A stretch of DNA of 64,000 bases from Quillaja saponaria (taxonomy: Eukaryota > Streptophyta > Magnoliopsida > Fabales > Quillajaceae): contig CM055610.1 in the NCBI GenBank assembly GCA_029379385.1, positions 21,353,422 through 21,417,421 on the forward strand. The letters run 5' to 3'. This document shows positions 10,701 through 22,000 of the stretch, one piece after another. The notes under the pieces are model-generated. The model had not been told where the DNA came from. It saw only the letters and a program-made list of their open reading frames with translations, and did not search any database. Within the stretch, counting starts at the first letter, position 1. Every line of letters starts with the position of its first letter. The translations under genes were made by a program, and so were the position numbers.

Positions 10701-13700
10701 AGCATGTCAAGAACAATAGATATTCAGTAATCTATAATAGAAACATTCTTATATCATAAGCTGTGTTTTTCTCTGAGAAACATTGCTCTTAAGAAAAGTG
10801 AAATTTACTTTCAATTTTTTAATTGAGCCTTTTCATGCTCTCAATATGCACTCTTGTACTTAGGTGACAGACAAGGCTTTGCTCCAGGAGGTTGTAAGAG
10901 GGTCCTTGAGTAATAAGGATGGCCGGGTCAAGGATGATGGATACATATATATGGTACTTGAATATGGGGAAATCGATTTGGCTCACATGCTCTCCCAGAA
11001 GTGGAAGGAACTGGATGGTTCCAATCAGACCATAGATGAGAACTGGCTTCGATTTTATTGGCAGGTTTCAAATTACAACTTACCTTCATAAACAGTTGCT
11101 AAGTTCATGTTAAGCTTTTATGTTGGATAATTACCTTTACTATCTTCTTTTATGACCATACATCCAATAAAATTCTTGGTTTGGTTTTCAAAAATTGGCA
11201 AGAGCAAATTGCACAGTATTTTTTTTTTGTTAACCCAAACTAGGGCAAAAGAAAAAAAATCTTTTTGACATGCTTGTACATGGGAGTTGAATGCTTGAAG
11301 CTAATTCGTGTTATTTCCAATTATTTTCTTTTACTCTTTAGATATTTATACTAGTAGGTTTATTTCCTTTTTAAAAGTTATTTTCTTGTTGAAGTTTAGT
11401 CAATTGATTATGTCCATATATGATCTAAATGCATCCATCGTTTTATATTTGCCACTTATGTAGTTCTACTTTTTCTTTTCTAGATATATGGAGTGAGGAT
11501 ATGCCACAGTTTCAAAGTCTAATTTACTCTCCATATTTATCATTTTTCTTTTCCACTTTTAAAAATCCCAAACATATAAATAGGCCAATTCAATTAGCAT
11601 CATGCAAACATTCTAAAGTTACTACTATCTCACAAGTGGCAGAATTCTCCATTATCTAGGTGCATAGACTTGTTATTTAAGAGCTAGGAAGATTGGTTGA
11701 GCATTGCTAATTATTACAAGGGAAACCAGATATAAATAGCTGAAATTCATATGTTGAAACTCCTCGCAGCAAATTCTTCAAGCTGTCAACACTATACACG
11801 AGGAGCGCATTGTACACTCTGACTTGAAGCCTGCTAATTTCCTTCTAGTCAGAGGATCTTTAAAACTAATTGATTTTGGTATTGCAAAAGCAATAATGAG
11901 TGATACAACCAACATCCAGCGGGACTCACAAGTAAATCTCCTTTTCCATCATCCTTTTCTCTTGATTTATTTCACTTGGAAATATGGTAGACTAATGGCT
12001 TTGTGCTGCGTTTTCCCTCTAATGATTCATTATATGTGACGTTTCCCTCTATCACAAGTTTCTTTGTTATTTTTTGAATGCTTTAAGTGTCCGTCAAATA
12101 TGTAATGTGATTGGTCCTCAGTGATATTGGTGACACAGGTACGTTAGATTCTAATAGACAAGAAAGATGCAATAGGCAAGATTTTGCATCTTTCTTGTCG
12201 TTCTTATTAACACTTGAGTCCGGATTTGTACTTAAATTTCTGATTTTAAAAGTAATATGTACATTTCACTTGGAATTTTGATGCATACATAGTTATCGTA
12301 TCAAGATTCAAATGGTGAATCAAAATCCTGATTTTGAAAATCGAGAATCATAAGATTTAGTATAAATTCTTGAAATCAAAACAAATAAAATTTATAGGTG
12401 TAACATAAATAAGATTCATTTAAAAATGAGATATCCTATATAGGGCTAGAATTGAGTAGAGTAGTATGAGGCTCGACTCGTACTCGGTTTGAAACAAAAC
12501 GAGGTGAACTTGAGCTCTCATTAAATTTTTTAGTCGAGTATCAAACTTTAAATACTCTGCTCAAAAGCTCGTCGAACCACTCTTTTATTTTTTATTTTTA
12601 AACATTAATTATATTAAATATATACTTTATTATTTATTTAATTTAAATATATTAATTATATAAATTTATAAGTTTTGAATTTTTTTTATTTAATTTACAA
12701 TATAATAATAATTTTTTAAAATATATTAAAATATAAATAATTTTTTAATCGAGTATTCGAGCCGAGCTCTAGTACTGGAGTAATGAGTTCAAGTTTAGAA
12801 TGAGACTCGATTTCAAGCCGAGCTCGATGATCTCAATACCCTGCTCGACTCAGCTCGTATCCTCCCCTAATTCTATAGTTCATAATGAATATCATTTGGA
12901 CAATTAAAAAAAAAAAAAAAACTTGGCTTTAAAGTAAGTAATTTTTGTTTTCGAAAAAATGCATTATTCCTTTCAAAAGCATTGCTTCTATTTCTCTTTG
13001 AAGGATAACCAACTAAATATTTTGTAGATTATAAATTTAAGGTTTTACTCTAAAATATTCTGAGACTATGGAACAAACACTTTTAAAGAACAAATCGAAA
13101 AAATGCTTATTGAAAGTTTTTGACACTTTGACTTTAATTGGGATCCGATGGGTACATAAGATTTGGTTTTAGTATAGGAGATTTTGCATTGAATCGTAAG
13201 GGTCAAATCATAAAATAAAATAAAAACAAATTTGGTTGTAGTTTAGATTTACCCAGAAGATATGTATCAATTGGTACATAAATTAAATTGAATAGTATGA
13301 TTCGAATCTTGAATCGTAAGATTTTGATAACTGTGGATGCATATGTTGGTTAGAACCTTGATGCCCACTATTTTTATCTTTTATTGGGTCTTTTTTTTGG
13401 ATTGGTGTGATATATATCTTAAGCTTTTTATGACAAAGTTAGAATGAATCTTCATGCATTGTTAGGGACTTCTAATAGTTTTATGATCAGATAAACATGT
13501 TACTTGTAGGAACAAATTTCATCTTTTTTTTTTTTTTTTTTTCTTTTTCAGATCTATAAGCAATTCTATGAATTACTCCTAAAGGTTCACATCAGAATAG
13601 TGCTAGTTGATGAGAGTTAATTCGTTGCATTTGGAAAATTAACTTATTCCCATTTTATAGATTTCTAAGGGTCACCATTGTTTCTTGGAAAACTCAAACA

Positions 13701-14724
13701 TCAGTATTTGGGAATATCAGTTTGTTATCTTTATTTCCCCAAGAGCAGTTATTGTTTCCAAAATTAGTTATATATGGTTGACAAGCTGCACCAGATGTTT
13801 AATGGAATACAAGTCCTTAATGTTTAATTTTTAACTCTGAAGTCATTATAAGGGGGATCTCCTGAAAATATAGTCAGCTTAAGATAAATAATACTGGTGA
13901 AAGAATGACATAAATGAAAGAAGTACGTTAAATGAAGTAGTAAGTAGGATGATTTCTGGAGCATGGAATCTCAGACTTCCCCTAGTCTAGGAAGAGATCC
14001 TATGTCATTTGTTGCCACTTTTCTTATGTTTATGTATAAAAAATATCTTGATGTATTTTACGTTTTTTCTTGTGAACTTTCTTTCCCAATGTTAGACTAA
14101 ATGAATCCAAATGTGTTTTATTTTTTATTGTCTTTTGCTTTATCATTTCAGGTGGGTACGTTGAGTTACATGTCCCCCGAGGCATTCTTGTGCAACGAGA
14201 GTGATGCAAATGGAAACATTATTAAGTGTGGTCGGCCATCTGATATCTGGTCTCTTGGCTGCATCCTTTATCAAATGGTTTATGGGAGGACACCCTTTTC
14301 AGAGTACAAGACATTCTGGGCCAAATTCAAAGTTATAACTGATCCGACCCATGAAATTATGTACGAACCAGTTCCAAATCCATGGCTTCTTGATCTTATG
14401 AAGAAGTGTCTGGCATGGGACCGCAATGAAAGGTGGAGAATTCCCCAGCTACTTCAACATCCTTTTCTTGTTCCCCCAGTTCCCCCTCAGCTGTCATCGT
14501 CCGAAGACAAAAGGTGTACACTACAACTTATTGCTGAAACTTGTACACATGACCCAGAAGCTTCAAGGCTATGTTGTCAGCTCCAACATCTACTTGGTGA
14601 CCCACTCCATTTAATAACATCTCAGTCACTGACCTCACGAGACCAACAACGTAAGTTGCTCTCCCAAATGTCAAACCTCTGCTCTCAGCTCCAGGAACGT
14701 CTGATAGATATTGAGAAGGATTAG
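7720..14724 (+). CDS. MPS1: MPS1/TTK-family dual-specificity protein kinase
   Basis: Six exons: 7720-7885, 8554-8967, 9149-10197, 10864-11064, 11770-11931 and 14152-14724. All phases agree and give 854 aa. The first about 460 residues are serine-rich and low in recognisable domains. The kinase domain starts near residue 467 ([16 protein letters not shown]). It has a glycine loop GSGGSSEV (about 484), the Lys of YALKKIK (about 505), catalytic HSDLKPANF (about 626) and DFG (about 645), then [14 protein letters not shown] in place of HRD, and the YRRLGKIG-type start, are hallmarks of MPS1/TTK, which phosphorylates kinetochore and checkpoint partners in mitosis. A short tail of about 60 residues follows the kinase lobe. 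Introns are modest except the last (2.2 kb), which carries a hairpin and a nested transposon. The start is the ATG in a 5' serine-rich exon; an out-of-frame ATG lies just upstream. Confidence 0.93.
8034..8043 (+). promoter_or_regulatory. Telo-box-like sequence in MPS1 intron 1
   Basis: The sequence TTTAGGGTTT (complement AAACCCTAAA) lies about 150 bp into the first intron. Telo boxes are known in 5' regions of plant cell-cycle and translation genes. Function here is inferred only from position and consensus. Confidence 0.35.
8107..8121 (+). repeat. Poly-G run in MPS1 intron 1
   Basis: About 15 consecutive G residues followed by GTATGTGGGGG. This is unusual in such AT-rich DNA. It can vary in length through slippage and could fold as a G-quadruplex in DNA or pre-mRNA. 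Confidence 0.8.
12157..12199. repeat. Perfect 16-bp hairpin in last MPS1 intron
   Basis: GACAAGAAAGATGCAA (12157-12172) is followed after 11 nt by its exact reverse complement TTGCATCTTTCTTGTC (12184-12199). The stem extends imperfectly on the outside (AATA/TATT). It is too short for a typical plant MIRNA foldback. It may be the core of a small foldback element or the product of an inverted micro-duplication. Confidence 0.85.
12280..13343. mobile_element. hAT-type non-autonomous DNA transposon in MPS1 intron 5
   Basis: An 8-bp direct repeat GATGCATA flanks the element (12280-12287 and 13336-13343). The element itself (12288-13335, 1048 bp) begins CATAGTTATC and ends with the complement of CACAGTTATC. 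The inverted ends extend loosely into the subterminal AAGATTC motifs. Eight-bp duplications and CA-starting inverted ends are typical of the hAT superfamily. No transposase frame is present, so it is non-autonomous. A second, differently composed segment is nested in it (about 12440-12880). Confidence 0.75.
12440..12880. mobile_element. Probable nested DNA element with inverted ends
   Basis: Inside the larger hAT-type element, the segment starts near TAGGGCTAGAATTGAG...GGCTCGACTCG and ends near GCTCGACTCAGCTCG...CCTAATTCTATAG. The two ends are roughly inverted copies of each other. The centre is extremely AT-rich, with further GAGCTCGA and TCGAGCCGAGCTC words near each end. Such mosaics are common in plant non-autonomous DNA elements. 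Borders are approximate and the duplication of the target (possibly CTATA) is not secure. Confidence 0.45.
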
Positions 14725-15029
14725 GTTATGATCCTAGCATGTCAACTCGTTTGAGAGTTCTTGTTAGCCTAATCTGATATGTATGTATGCTCAATTTCTT
14801 CTATCTACTTGTAACCAAATGTAATTTTCTGTTTTCTTTGTCTTCCATAGTTGTCTCGCAAGACTATGTGTCAATTGTTTAGGAGGAGAATCAATTTAAC
14901 AAAAAGTTTTGTATAAAATTTATGAAGTAAGATATCTCATTCATTTTCTAATGAACTGGAACTTCTTCAACTTTATTCTTTTTACCCTTTTTAGTTAATT
15001 ATGGTTCAGAATTGCTGTGTTTACCAATG
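14725..15029. other. MPS1 3' untranslated and downstream region
   Basis: After the MPS1 stop the sequence is T-rich with TGTA and TATGTATG words, as in plant 3' ends. I did not find a canonical AATAAA in a convincing position and no further coding signal is visible. Confidence 0.4.
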
Positions 15030-15830
15030 TGGTGACATCCCAGTCAACTATCCAGTTAATAGAGGATAAATCTTTTACAAGCTTCATTGATGAAGAATCA
15101 AGGTGCCAAAATTTTCCCCATTCCACAACATATAACTGACCGTTGTGAACAATAATGAAATTCAATGAAAATAATAAAGCAGTTGCAATGAGAGTTCTTA
15201 TCTAAAAGGTTCCATTTTCATTTCCCACTCTTGAAAAACCCATTTTCCTTCTTGATAGATTGCCAGAACGATACACCCTTCGTTCCCACTCCTTGCCGAA
15301 TTTGAGTTTAGGACAATACCACTTTATTCATACCCCCATTCAAAAACCAGGCATTACCATCATCAAAGTTGACAGATTATGCTTTGATTACTTCTTCGAT
15401 CTGAATGTGCATGGGGCTTAACCAGTTTGGGAAACTTTTATCATTTATGGCCGATTGAGATAGGATTCAAGAGCCCGAGTTTTCCGGATTTGAGTTCTTC
15501 AAACTTTATCAACTTCCCTTTCGAAGAATCAACTTGAGTGTAGATTTGAGATGCATAGTAAGTTGGTTGAAGACGATAAACATTGGTCCTCTCGAGGTAA
15601 AAATAGGATTTATGATTGATGGAGATATGGTGTGGAAACCTCTGAGTTGGTGTGGAGTAGAGGATAGGATGCGAATCCCCTGTCACAATTTAATGTCTCT
15701 CTGTCTTGCTACTAAAATTTTGCAGTGGAAATGAAGAATATCAACATGACTTTTAAGGCATTTCTGCTGACCACCGGACTTGCTCACCCACCATTTTTTA
15801 GGTCGACTTGCATAGTAAGTGACAAATATA
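15030..15830 (-). pseudogene. Decayed F-box/SKIP23-like (DUF295) pseudogene
   Basis: The clearest open part is 15441-15686 on the minus strand. It encodes LERTNVYRLQP followed by SSKGKLIKFEELKSGKLGLL and NPIS. This matches the plant SKIP23-like F-box/DUF295 pattern (ST-VYRL-P ... SSKGWLIKVEE-KSGKLRLLNP). Upstream (15690-15830) a frame reads roughly QVRWSAEMP before several stops, reminiscent of the WSELP start of these F-box domains. Downstream pieces to about 15030 look like further family sequence in shifting frames with stops. Frames are broken throughout, so it is a relic rather than a gene. Recognition rests on memory of the motif; the boundaries are approximate. Confidence 0.6.
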
Positions 15831-16097
15831 AGCTTTATTTAGAGTAGTCCGTCCATTTTGGATCCTATTAAGTGAAAACAATTTTAGTCATTTATTCATG
15901 TTATTCCTTTGATGTCGCTTCTTGTTTTCATTTCACTAGCCAAAGACACACTTGAGTATGCTGGATTTTTGTAGTAAAAGATATTCTTCCCATTTTTAGT
16001 TAAAGATGTTGTTCACATTTTTCAATAAATCATTTAATCTTTTATGAAAGTAGATATCTATCTAAATTTCTAATACAAAAAGCTGCAGTAAATTTTG

Positions 16098-19000
16098 CTA
16101 CTCATCTTTGGATGACCTTTTGTAAGAAGCTTCAACACGTGCTTCTTCCAAATTCATCAAGAGGTCCTTCATGAAAGGAGTATTTGTCCCATGAGTAATT
16201 CGTAGTACATCCACAGCCTTGCTTAGCCATTTAATAGCTTCCCCCGTCTCCCCTAGAAACCTGTAACATTAACAGCGCCACCTCATATAAGATAATGGAA
16301 CAGATTCAAAATCATTATTTATTTACTTTACTTTTTTTTCCCCGGTAAACTAGAGGGGAAGCTAATAGAAGCAAGGGAGGGAAAACTAAATTGGTTATGC
16401 TCCCTGTTTATATTATGTAATGAAGAGATAAGAGAGGAAATGGACTTTTCCATGTTTAAGGGGTGAAAGATGAGGGAATCCCTACTAGATCTATGTCCAC
16501 TAGCTTGAGGATAAATCCAGCACCAAACCATTAATGGAACTCTCATTCAACTCAATAGTGACCTTTTCAATCAAAAATTTTACCATCAAGATCACACAAA
16601 ATATAAAAAAAAAAAACTTAATAAATATAGCAGTGTAGTGTAATGCGTATCTAAAAAGATTGGCCTCCCCATTACTCTTCATAAAATTAATTTGATTAAT
16701 GGGTCCATGGGATAGTTCTAGTGGCTCCTCACAGCCATCAAGAACACCAACTTTCCAGCTTATAGACAAGATTCTTCCATCGAGGGGTATTAGTGGATTC
16801 TCAGCAGTTCTACATATTAGCAACTTAATCAATTAAACATACAGGCATGCTACATGAACCATATCAAAAGTGCATAGAAACAAAATATATATATATATAT
16901 AGTTGATGTGGCTTCTGCATTTTTTGTAAGGGGAATCAGTGCATTCATTGAGATCAAAAATGCTTAACCAAGGATAGAATAACATCAACAGAGTACAAAC
17001 TACAACGTATATCTATTTTAGGATTAAGGTAGGCTGTTCAGAAATTTCTACATCGTTTGGAAAATGAATAAACAAGGAAAAAAAGTAGACCAGTTGTCGA
17101 GATTCTAACCATTCAAGTTTTCCACAAGAATAATACTGCAATCCAAGTAACGGATGGAAACCTAGATAAACTCCTGCAAAAAAAATAAAATTGAAATCCC
17201 CAATGCTGGATGTCAGCATCATATATAAGGGTTTTACAACTGAAGATCTGAACATGAAGGATGAGATTCAGCATACCCAGCACAATGAAGGTAAAAAGAA
17301 GAAGTCAATTTTGGAAACTCATTGGAATGAATTTGGCATGATTCTAACTAACTGGTTTTCTTTGTTTTTGGGTCCATCAATCTGATGCAGATGCAATATA
17401 CTATGGCAAACACTAGCCCCTTAGATCAATGTTGTCAAGGGAGAAAGACGTATCCAAGGCGATAGCTCCCTAAATAGCCTAAGGCGAAAGGCGCCAAAAA
17501 GGTGATAATTTGAGCAAATTGAGGCGACAGTTCTCGTAAATACTATTAAATATACTATATTGAAGACTATACTATATATAATTAAACTAGAATACAAAAC
17601 CAATATTTGAAATAGAAAAACCAATATTTGACACAAATATTAAAAGTATGCAGGGTGATTCATTATTAGATCACTTCTTTAGTATTGTTAATAATATTTT
17701 ATCATACTATTAAAAACTATAAAATTTTATTTGTAATTAAGTAATAACTTGCAAAATTTATAAAAATACTTTACAATATATTTGCTCTATTTTTATTTTT
17801 TGTCTATTTGCACATCTTAAAAAGAACATATTAACAAAATTTTGTATTTTTTTTATCACCAATATTTCTATTATTTTTTCATCTAAACATGAAGACTAGT
17901 TTGTTTGTTTAGACAAGAGTTTTGGGTTGAGATTGTTGAGCTGGGCTTAACATTCAAAATAGGAAAAAAAAGAAAATCAAAACTTTTTTCATTAAAACGC
18001 AACGCATTGTTTCTTCTTCCTTCTTTTTTTTTTTTTTTTTTTGCGTGTCTTCCTCCCTCCTTCTGAAGCACTGAAGCACTGAAGCACTTGCAGATAGATC
18101 AGATCTGCGACTGCTAAGGAACGACTTTCGCTGGATCTTCTTCCTTCCTTCATTCTTTTTTTTTTTTTTTGTTTTTTGCGAGTCTTCCACCTTCTTCCTT
18201 CTTTCTTTATTTATTTTATTTCCAGCCTTCCTCCTTCTTTGTAGTTAGGCGCTCGCCTAAACCGACTTTCGCCTTGGTCAAGGCGGCCGCCTAGGCGAGA
18301 AAAGCATTCGCCTGACATACGTGGACTCACCTAAGGGTTGTAGAGGCGGTAACCCATTGCCCTGCCTCGCTTGGTCGCCTAGGCTAGCGCCCAGAGCGCC
18401 TTTGACATCACTGCCTTAGATACAATTTTGAGGCACTTAGAGGCTCTACTAAGGATTTAAAGCCATCAATTTTTAGGACTCCACATCGTTATCTCATCAC
18501 CTGAGTGGGCACAATCTTGCAGGTTATGTTGGACCTTTCCCTTCCATCTAATTGTAAATCACTTACAATTGCAAGGTTCCCAAAATTGCTGATGAGCATC
18601 ATATTATTCTTTAGAATTGCAAATTGTCATTCATCAATATTAGGAATATAAGCATCATATTATATTCCTAATAATCAACATCATCAATGCATATTTGCAT
18701 TGACTCAACATATTCAATTCAGTTTGTCCTTGACCTTCCCTTTCCAAATATTCTTTAGCTGACATATTTTTCTGAATAGTTTTAATTGTTCTGTCTAGAA
18801 GCTATCATGCCAGTTCCATTGCACAACTGGGACTTTTCAACAGCAACTCTGCTCTTTGTCATTGTTTCCAAACATTTTGGTGCGAATCCAGATTATTGAT
18901 TCAACACTTGAGTTAATGTGCCAATATGCTTAATTGAAGTTATTCTTGGTCCTCCTTTTCCATCTAATTGATTCCTGTTTCCAAGTACTTTAATCTGTTT

Positions 19001-22000
19001 ACCCTCTACAATATATTATGTCAGTTCCCTTGCACTAGTGGAAAATGTCAGTTCTACTACTTGCATTTAACTTTAAAGTGAACATGTGAACTATGGACTA
19101 GGCAGTGATACATTAGTGAAACTCCAAGCCATAACAACCTGAAGCACCAGGTTCAACTAGCAATACTTAGAACATTAAAGAACTCATGTCATCTACCGAG
19201 GATTCAAGTTGCAAAATAACATACTTTCATAGACTGGTATGGTCAATTTGCAATATACTAAAGCGTCTCTCCAATCTTCCAGCTCCATCAACAACTGAAA
19301 ATAATATTAGCATTACACGTTATATACATAACTCATATCCAGAGTATTCTATCAAAAAGACAAAAAAAAACTTATATCCAGAGTAGAAGAACTGATGTAA
19401 TTTCAACAAATGGACTCCATCTTTTCCATTGCTTTATGTGGCATAATGAAGCAGAAGTCCATCCTTTGGTGCAAATGCATTGACATGCAAAGGGGAATTA
19501 TTTTATTTTGATATGTAAAATGAGTTAATAATAAATAAACGAGAAAATAGTGATGCAAATAGTAGAAACATGATGACAGTGCCATGTACAGCAGAATGTA
19601 GTATATTCACTCTGGATTATAAAACAATCATGAGCTTTGATCCATCAACTGCAACTAAGAAACATATTGATTGTAAAAGCTAGTTTTCCTTGTCTTGCTA
19701 AATTTTTTTGAAAAATGAAGAATTTGTTTGCAATGGACATAAATCAGATCTGTTTATACTGAGCAAAACTCCAGGAGCTTTGGACTAAGTAAACCATGTA
19801 TCTTAAGATTGAACTCAATATTACTTTGTGGGATAATAAATAAGGAAGGCAAAGATAACAAGAGAGAGACGGGATTAAAGAAGCTACCTTTAAAACCTTT
19901 TCTCGAGTTTGCATCAATGCGATTGAGAAAGGATGGAACAATTTTCTTTGAAGTCTCTCAATCATCTTATACATGGAAATAGTTTCTTGATGGTCTACAA
20001 TTAGTCAAGGATGATGTTGCTTGATAATTGTAACTAATTGTGATATCAACAAGAATTTTTCTACTTAAAGATATAGCCACTGTAAGTTTTCTGTAACAAT
20101 TAAAGGATACTGGCAATGGGTGAAGGCCTCAGAGCTCTGTCTTCTAACAACTTTAATTCAGTTGCAAATTTTTTTATTTCTTCCTTGTCCCTGAGGAGTC
20201 CACATTGTTGGCATTCAAATCCTTTGTCATCTGCAGTTTCAGACATATGGAAATTATTTTGTACTGGTGATAAACACGAAACACCTCGTGGGTTTAAACC
20301 CAGATTCATTGACCGAGAGAATATGAATGAAGTTTCTCTGCTAACTATTTTGAGATTGACAAGAGGTAGTTTCATACCAGAAGTGCGAAGCAAGAAACCA
20401 TCACATTTCTCATCCTTGCATCTGTATCCTTCCAGAATTGCACTTTCCCGAATATCATCATACTGACCCTTCAAAACTAAATAAACACAATTAGCAAATG
20501 GCAGCATACCTGAATCCTGATTGTACATTAGTGAAGGACAAATGCAATGAAATCAAGAAAAAAACAGTCTCAGAAGAAGAAATTTAGCAAGCACCACTTT
20601 AATGCAGCGGGGACATGTGCAAGTAAACAGGTACTGTTCTTTCAGAGCCTTTTGCCGAGTCATGGTGCTTCCAGCAGTTTCTATGTAACTTATCATCACC
20701 TTAAATAATACAGCAAACAACAGGAGTTAAACTTACATGGAAAAAAAGGAAAATGCACGATGATATCCTCCAAAGTAATAATTGGCAGCAAATACTTCCA
20801 AGAAAAATGTAACAAGCTAGATTTTTTTTTTTTTTTCTCAGTTATGAAGCAAATTAAGTTTATAGATATTATGATTAGATTCAAAGAGTGAAGACATAAA
20901 TTTCTATATAAATGAACAAAGTAAAGAATATTCCATGTGTACCACCCTAACCAAAAAAACCATTTCCATACACCAGAGGTTGTTTTCTACCCCAAGAATG
21001 TCATTTCAAGGCATTCCAGTCCCTCTCACCAATATCATAAGGATCAAGTCTCTCTCAGCTCTGCCCTACACAGTTTAGAGTAGTGAGTAAGAATTCTAAT
21101 GAAATAAATGTGGTGGCAAGACAGCATGCCATGTAGCTAGTGGATGGCAAAAGCAGTTCAAGAATGAAAATGAGCATGGGTTAGCTTCAGAGACTTTGTG
21201 GAAGGTCAAATAAGAATAAAAAAGAGCCTCCGGCATTTCTATGATTTAATAATGATATGAAGGGCGAAAAACAAGCTTTTGACAAAATATAGCCCAAAAG
21301 CAGTAATTTGGCTTACTTGCCAGGTGCAGTGGATAACCAGAGGCCTTCTTCCTACAGTATGAAATTGAGTTTAAACAGGTATCGGTTCCTTAAGTGCAAG
21401 AGTGTAAAAGAATCAAGAATATCATCTACAGGATTTCCTATATTTGACCAGTATGAAAGGACTTAATTGATCCCCAGATCAGGTAGAGAAAAAGATTGTT
21501 AAAAGGTGCAAAGCTTACGCGCAGTATAAAGGTGGCAGCTATAGTTTGTTAATAATATCTCTCAAGACAGATTTGTCTGGTTCCAAGAAAATCACAAGTA
21601 TCATTAGTTTTTTTTTTTGATAGAAAAATAAACATTATAAAGCGTGTCTTATTTTAATAGTCATCCTCTAAAAACATTAAGTTGCTATTGCCAATGAATC
21701 CAAATTTATCAGGAGTTGTAAAATGCAGAATCCTTCTAGCGAAAAAGTATATATGGTTCCGCTCTTCTTTTGCAACCACTAAACTTGCAATTTTCCTTGC
21801 TCACCTGACCTTTCTATTACACATGTAGTCTGGATGATAATTCTCAGAAAAGCATATAATGAATGGTACTGGAGAGTGCTTAAAAAATACCAAACTTAAG
21901 AGCACATAAATACATGTAGCTAATGACAAGGAGCGTTTAAGATCATTATGTCTGCTTTTTGCACAGATACAAGCCACAAAAATATTGTAACATGAAAAAA

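Noticed and set aside
16500..16832. Minus-strand frame (TAENPLIPLDGRIL...) loosely like the ASHR1 TPR-like exon 14
   Set aside because: Joining it to exon 13 creates a stop at the junction, while 16260-16098 fits phase and family perfectly. The resemblance is weak and it lies in intron 13.
20100..20528. Single continuous 142-residue exon in ASHR1
   Set aside because: The middle 49 residues have no counterpart in ASHR1 homologs and are bounded by good splice sites that restore the expected sequence, so it was split into exons 9 and 10 (retention is reported as a finding).
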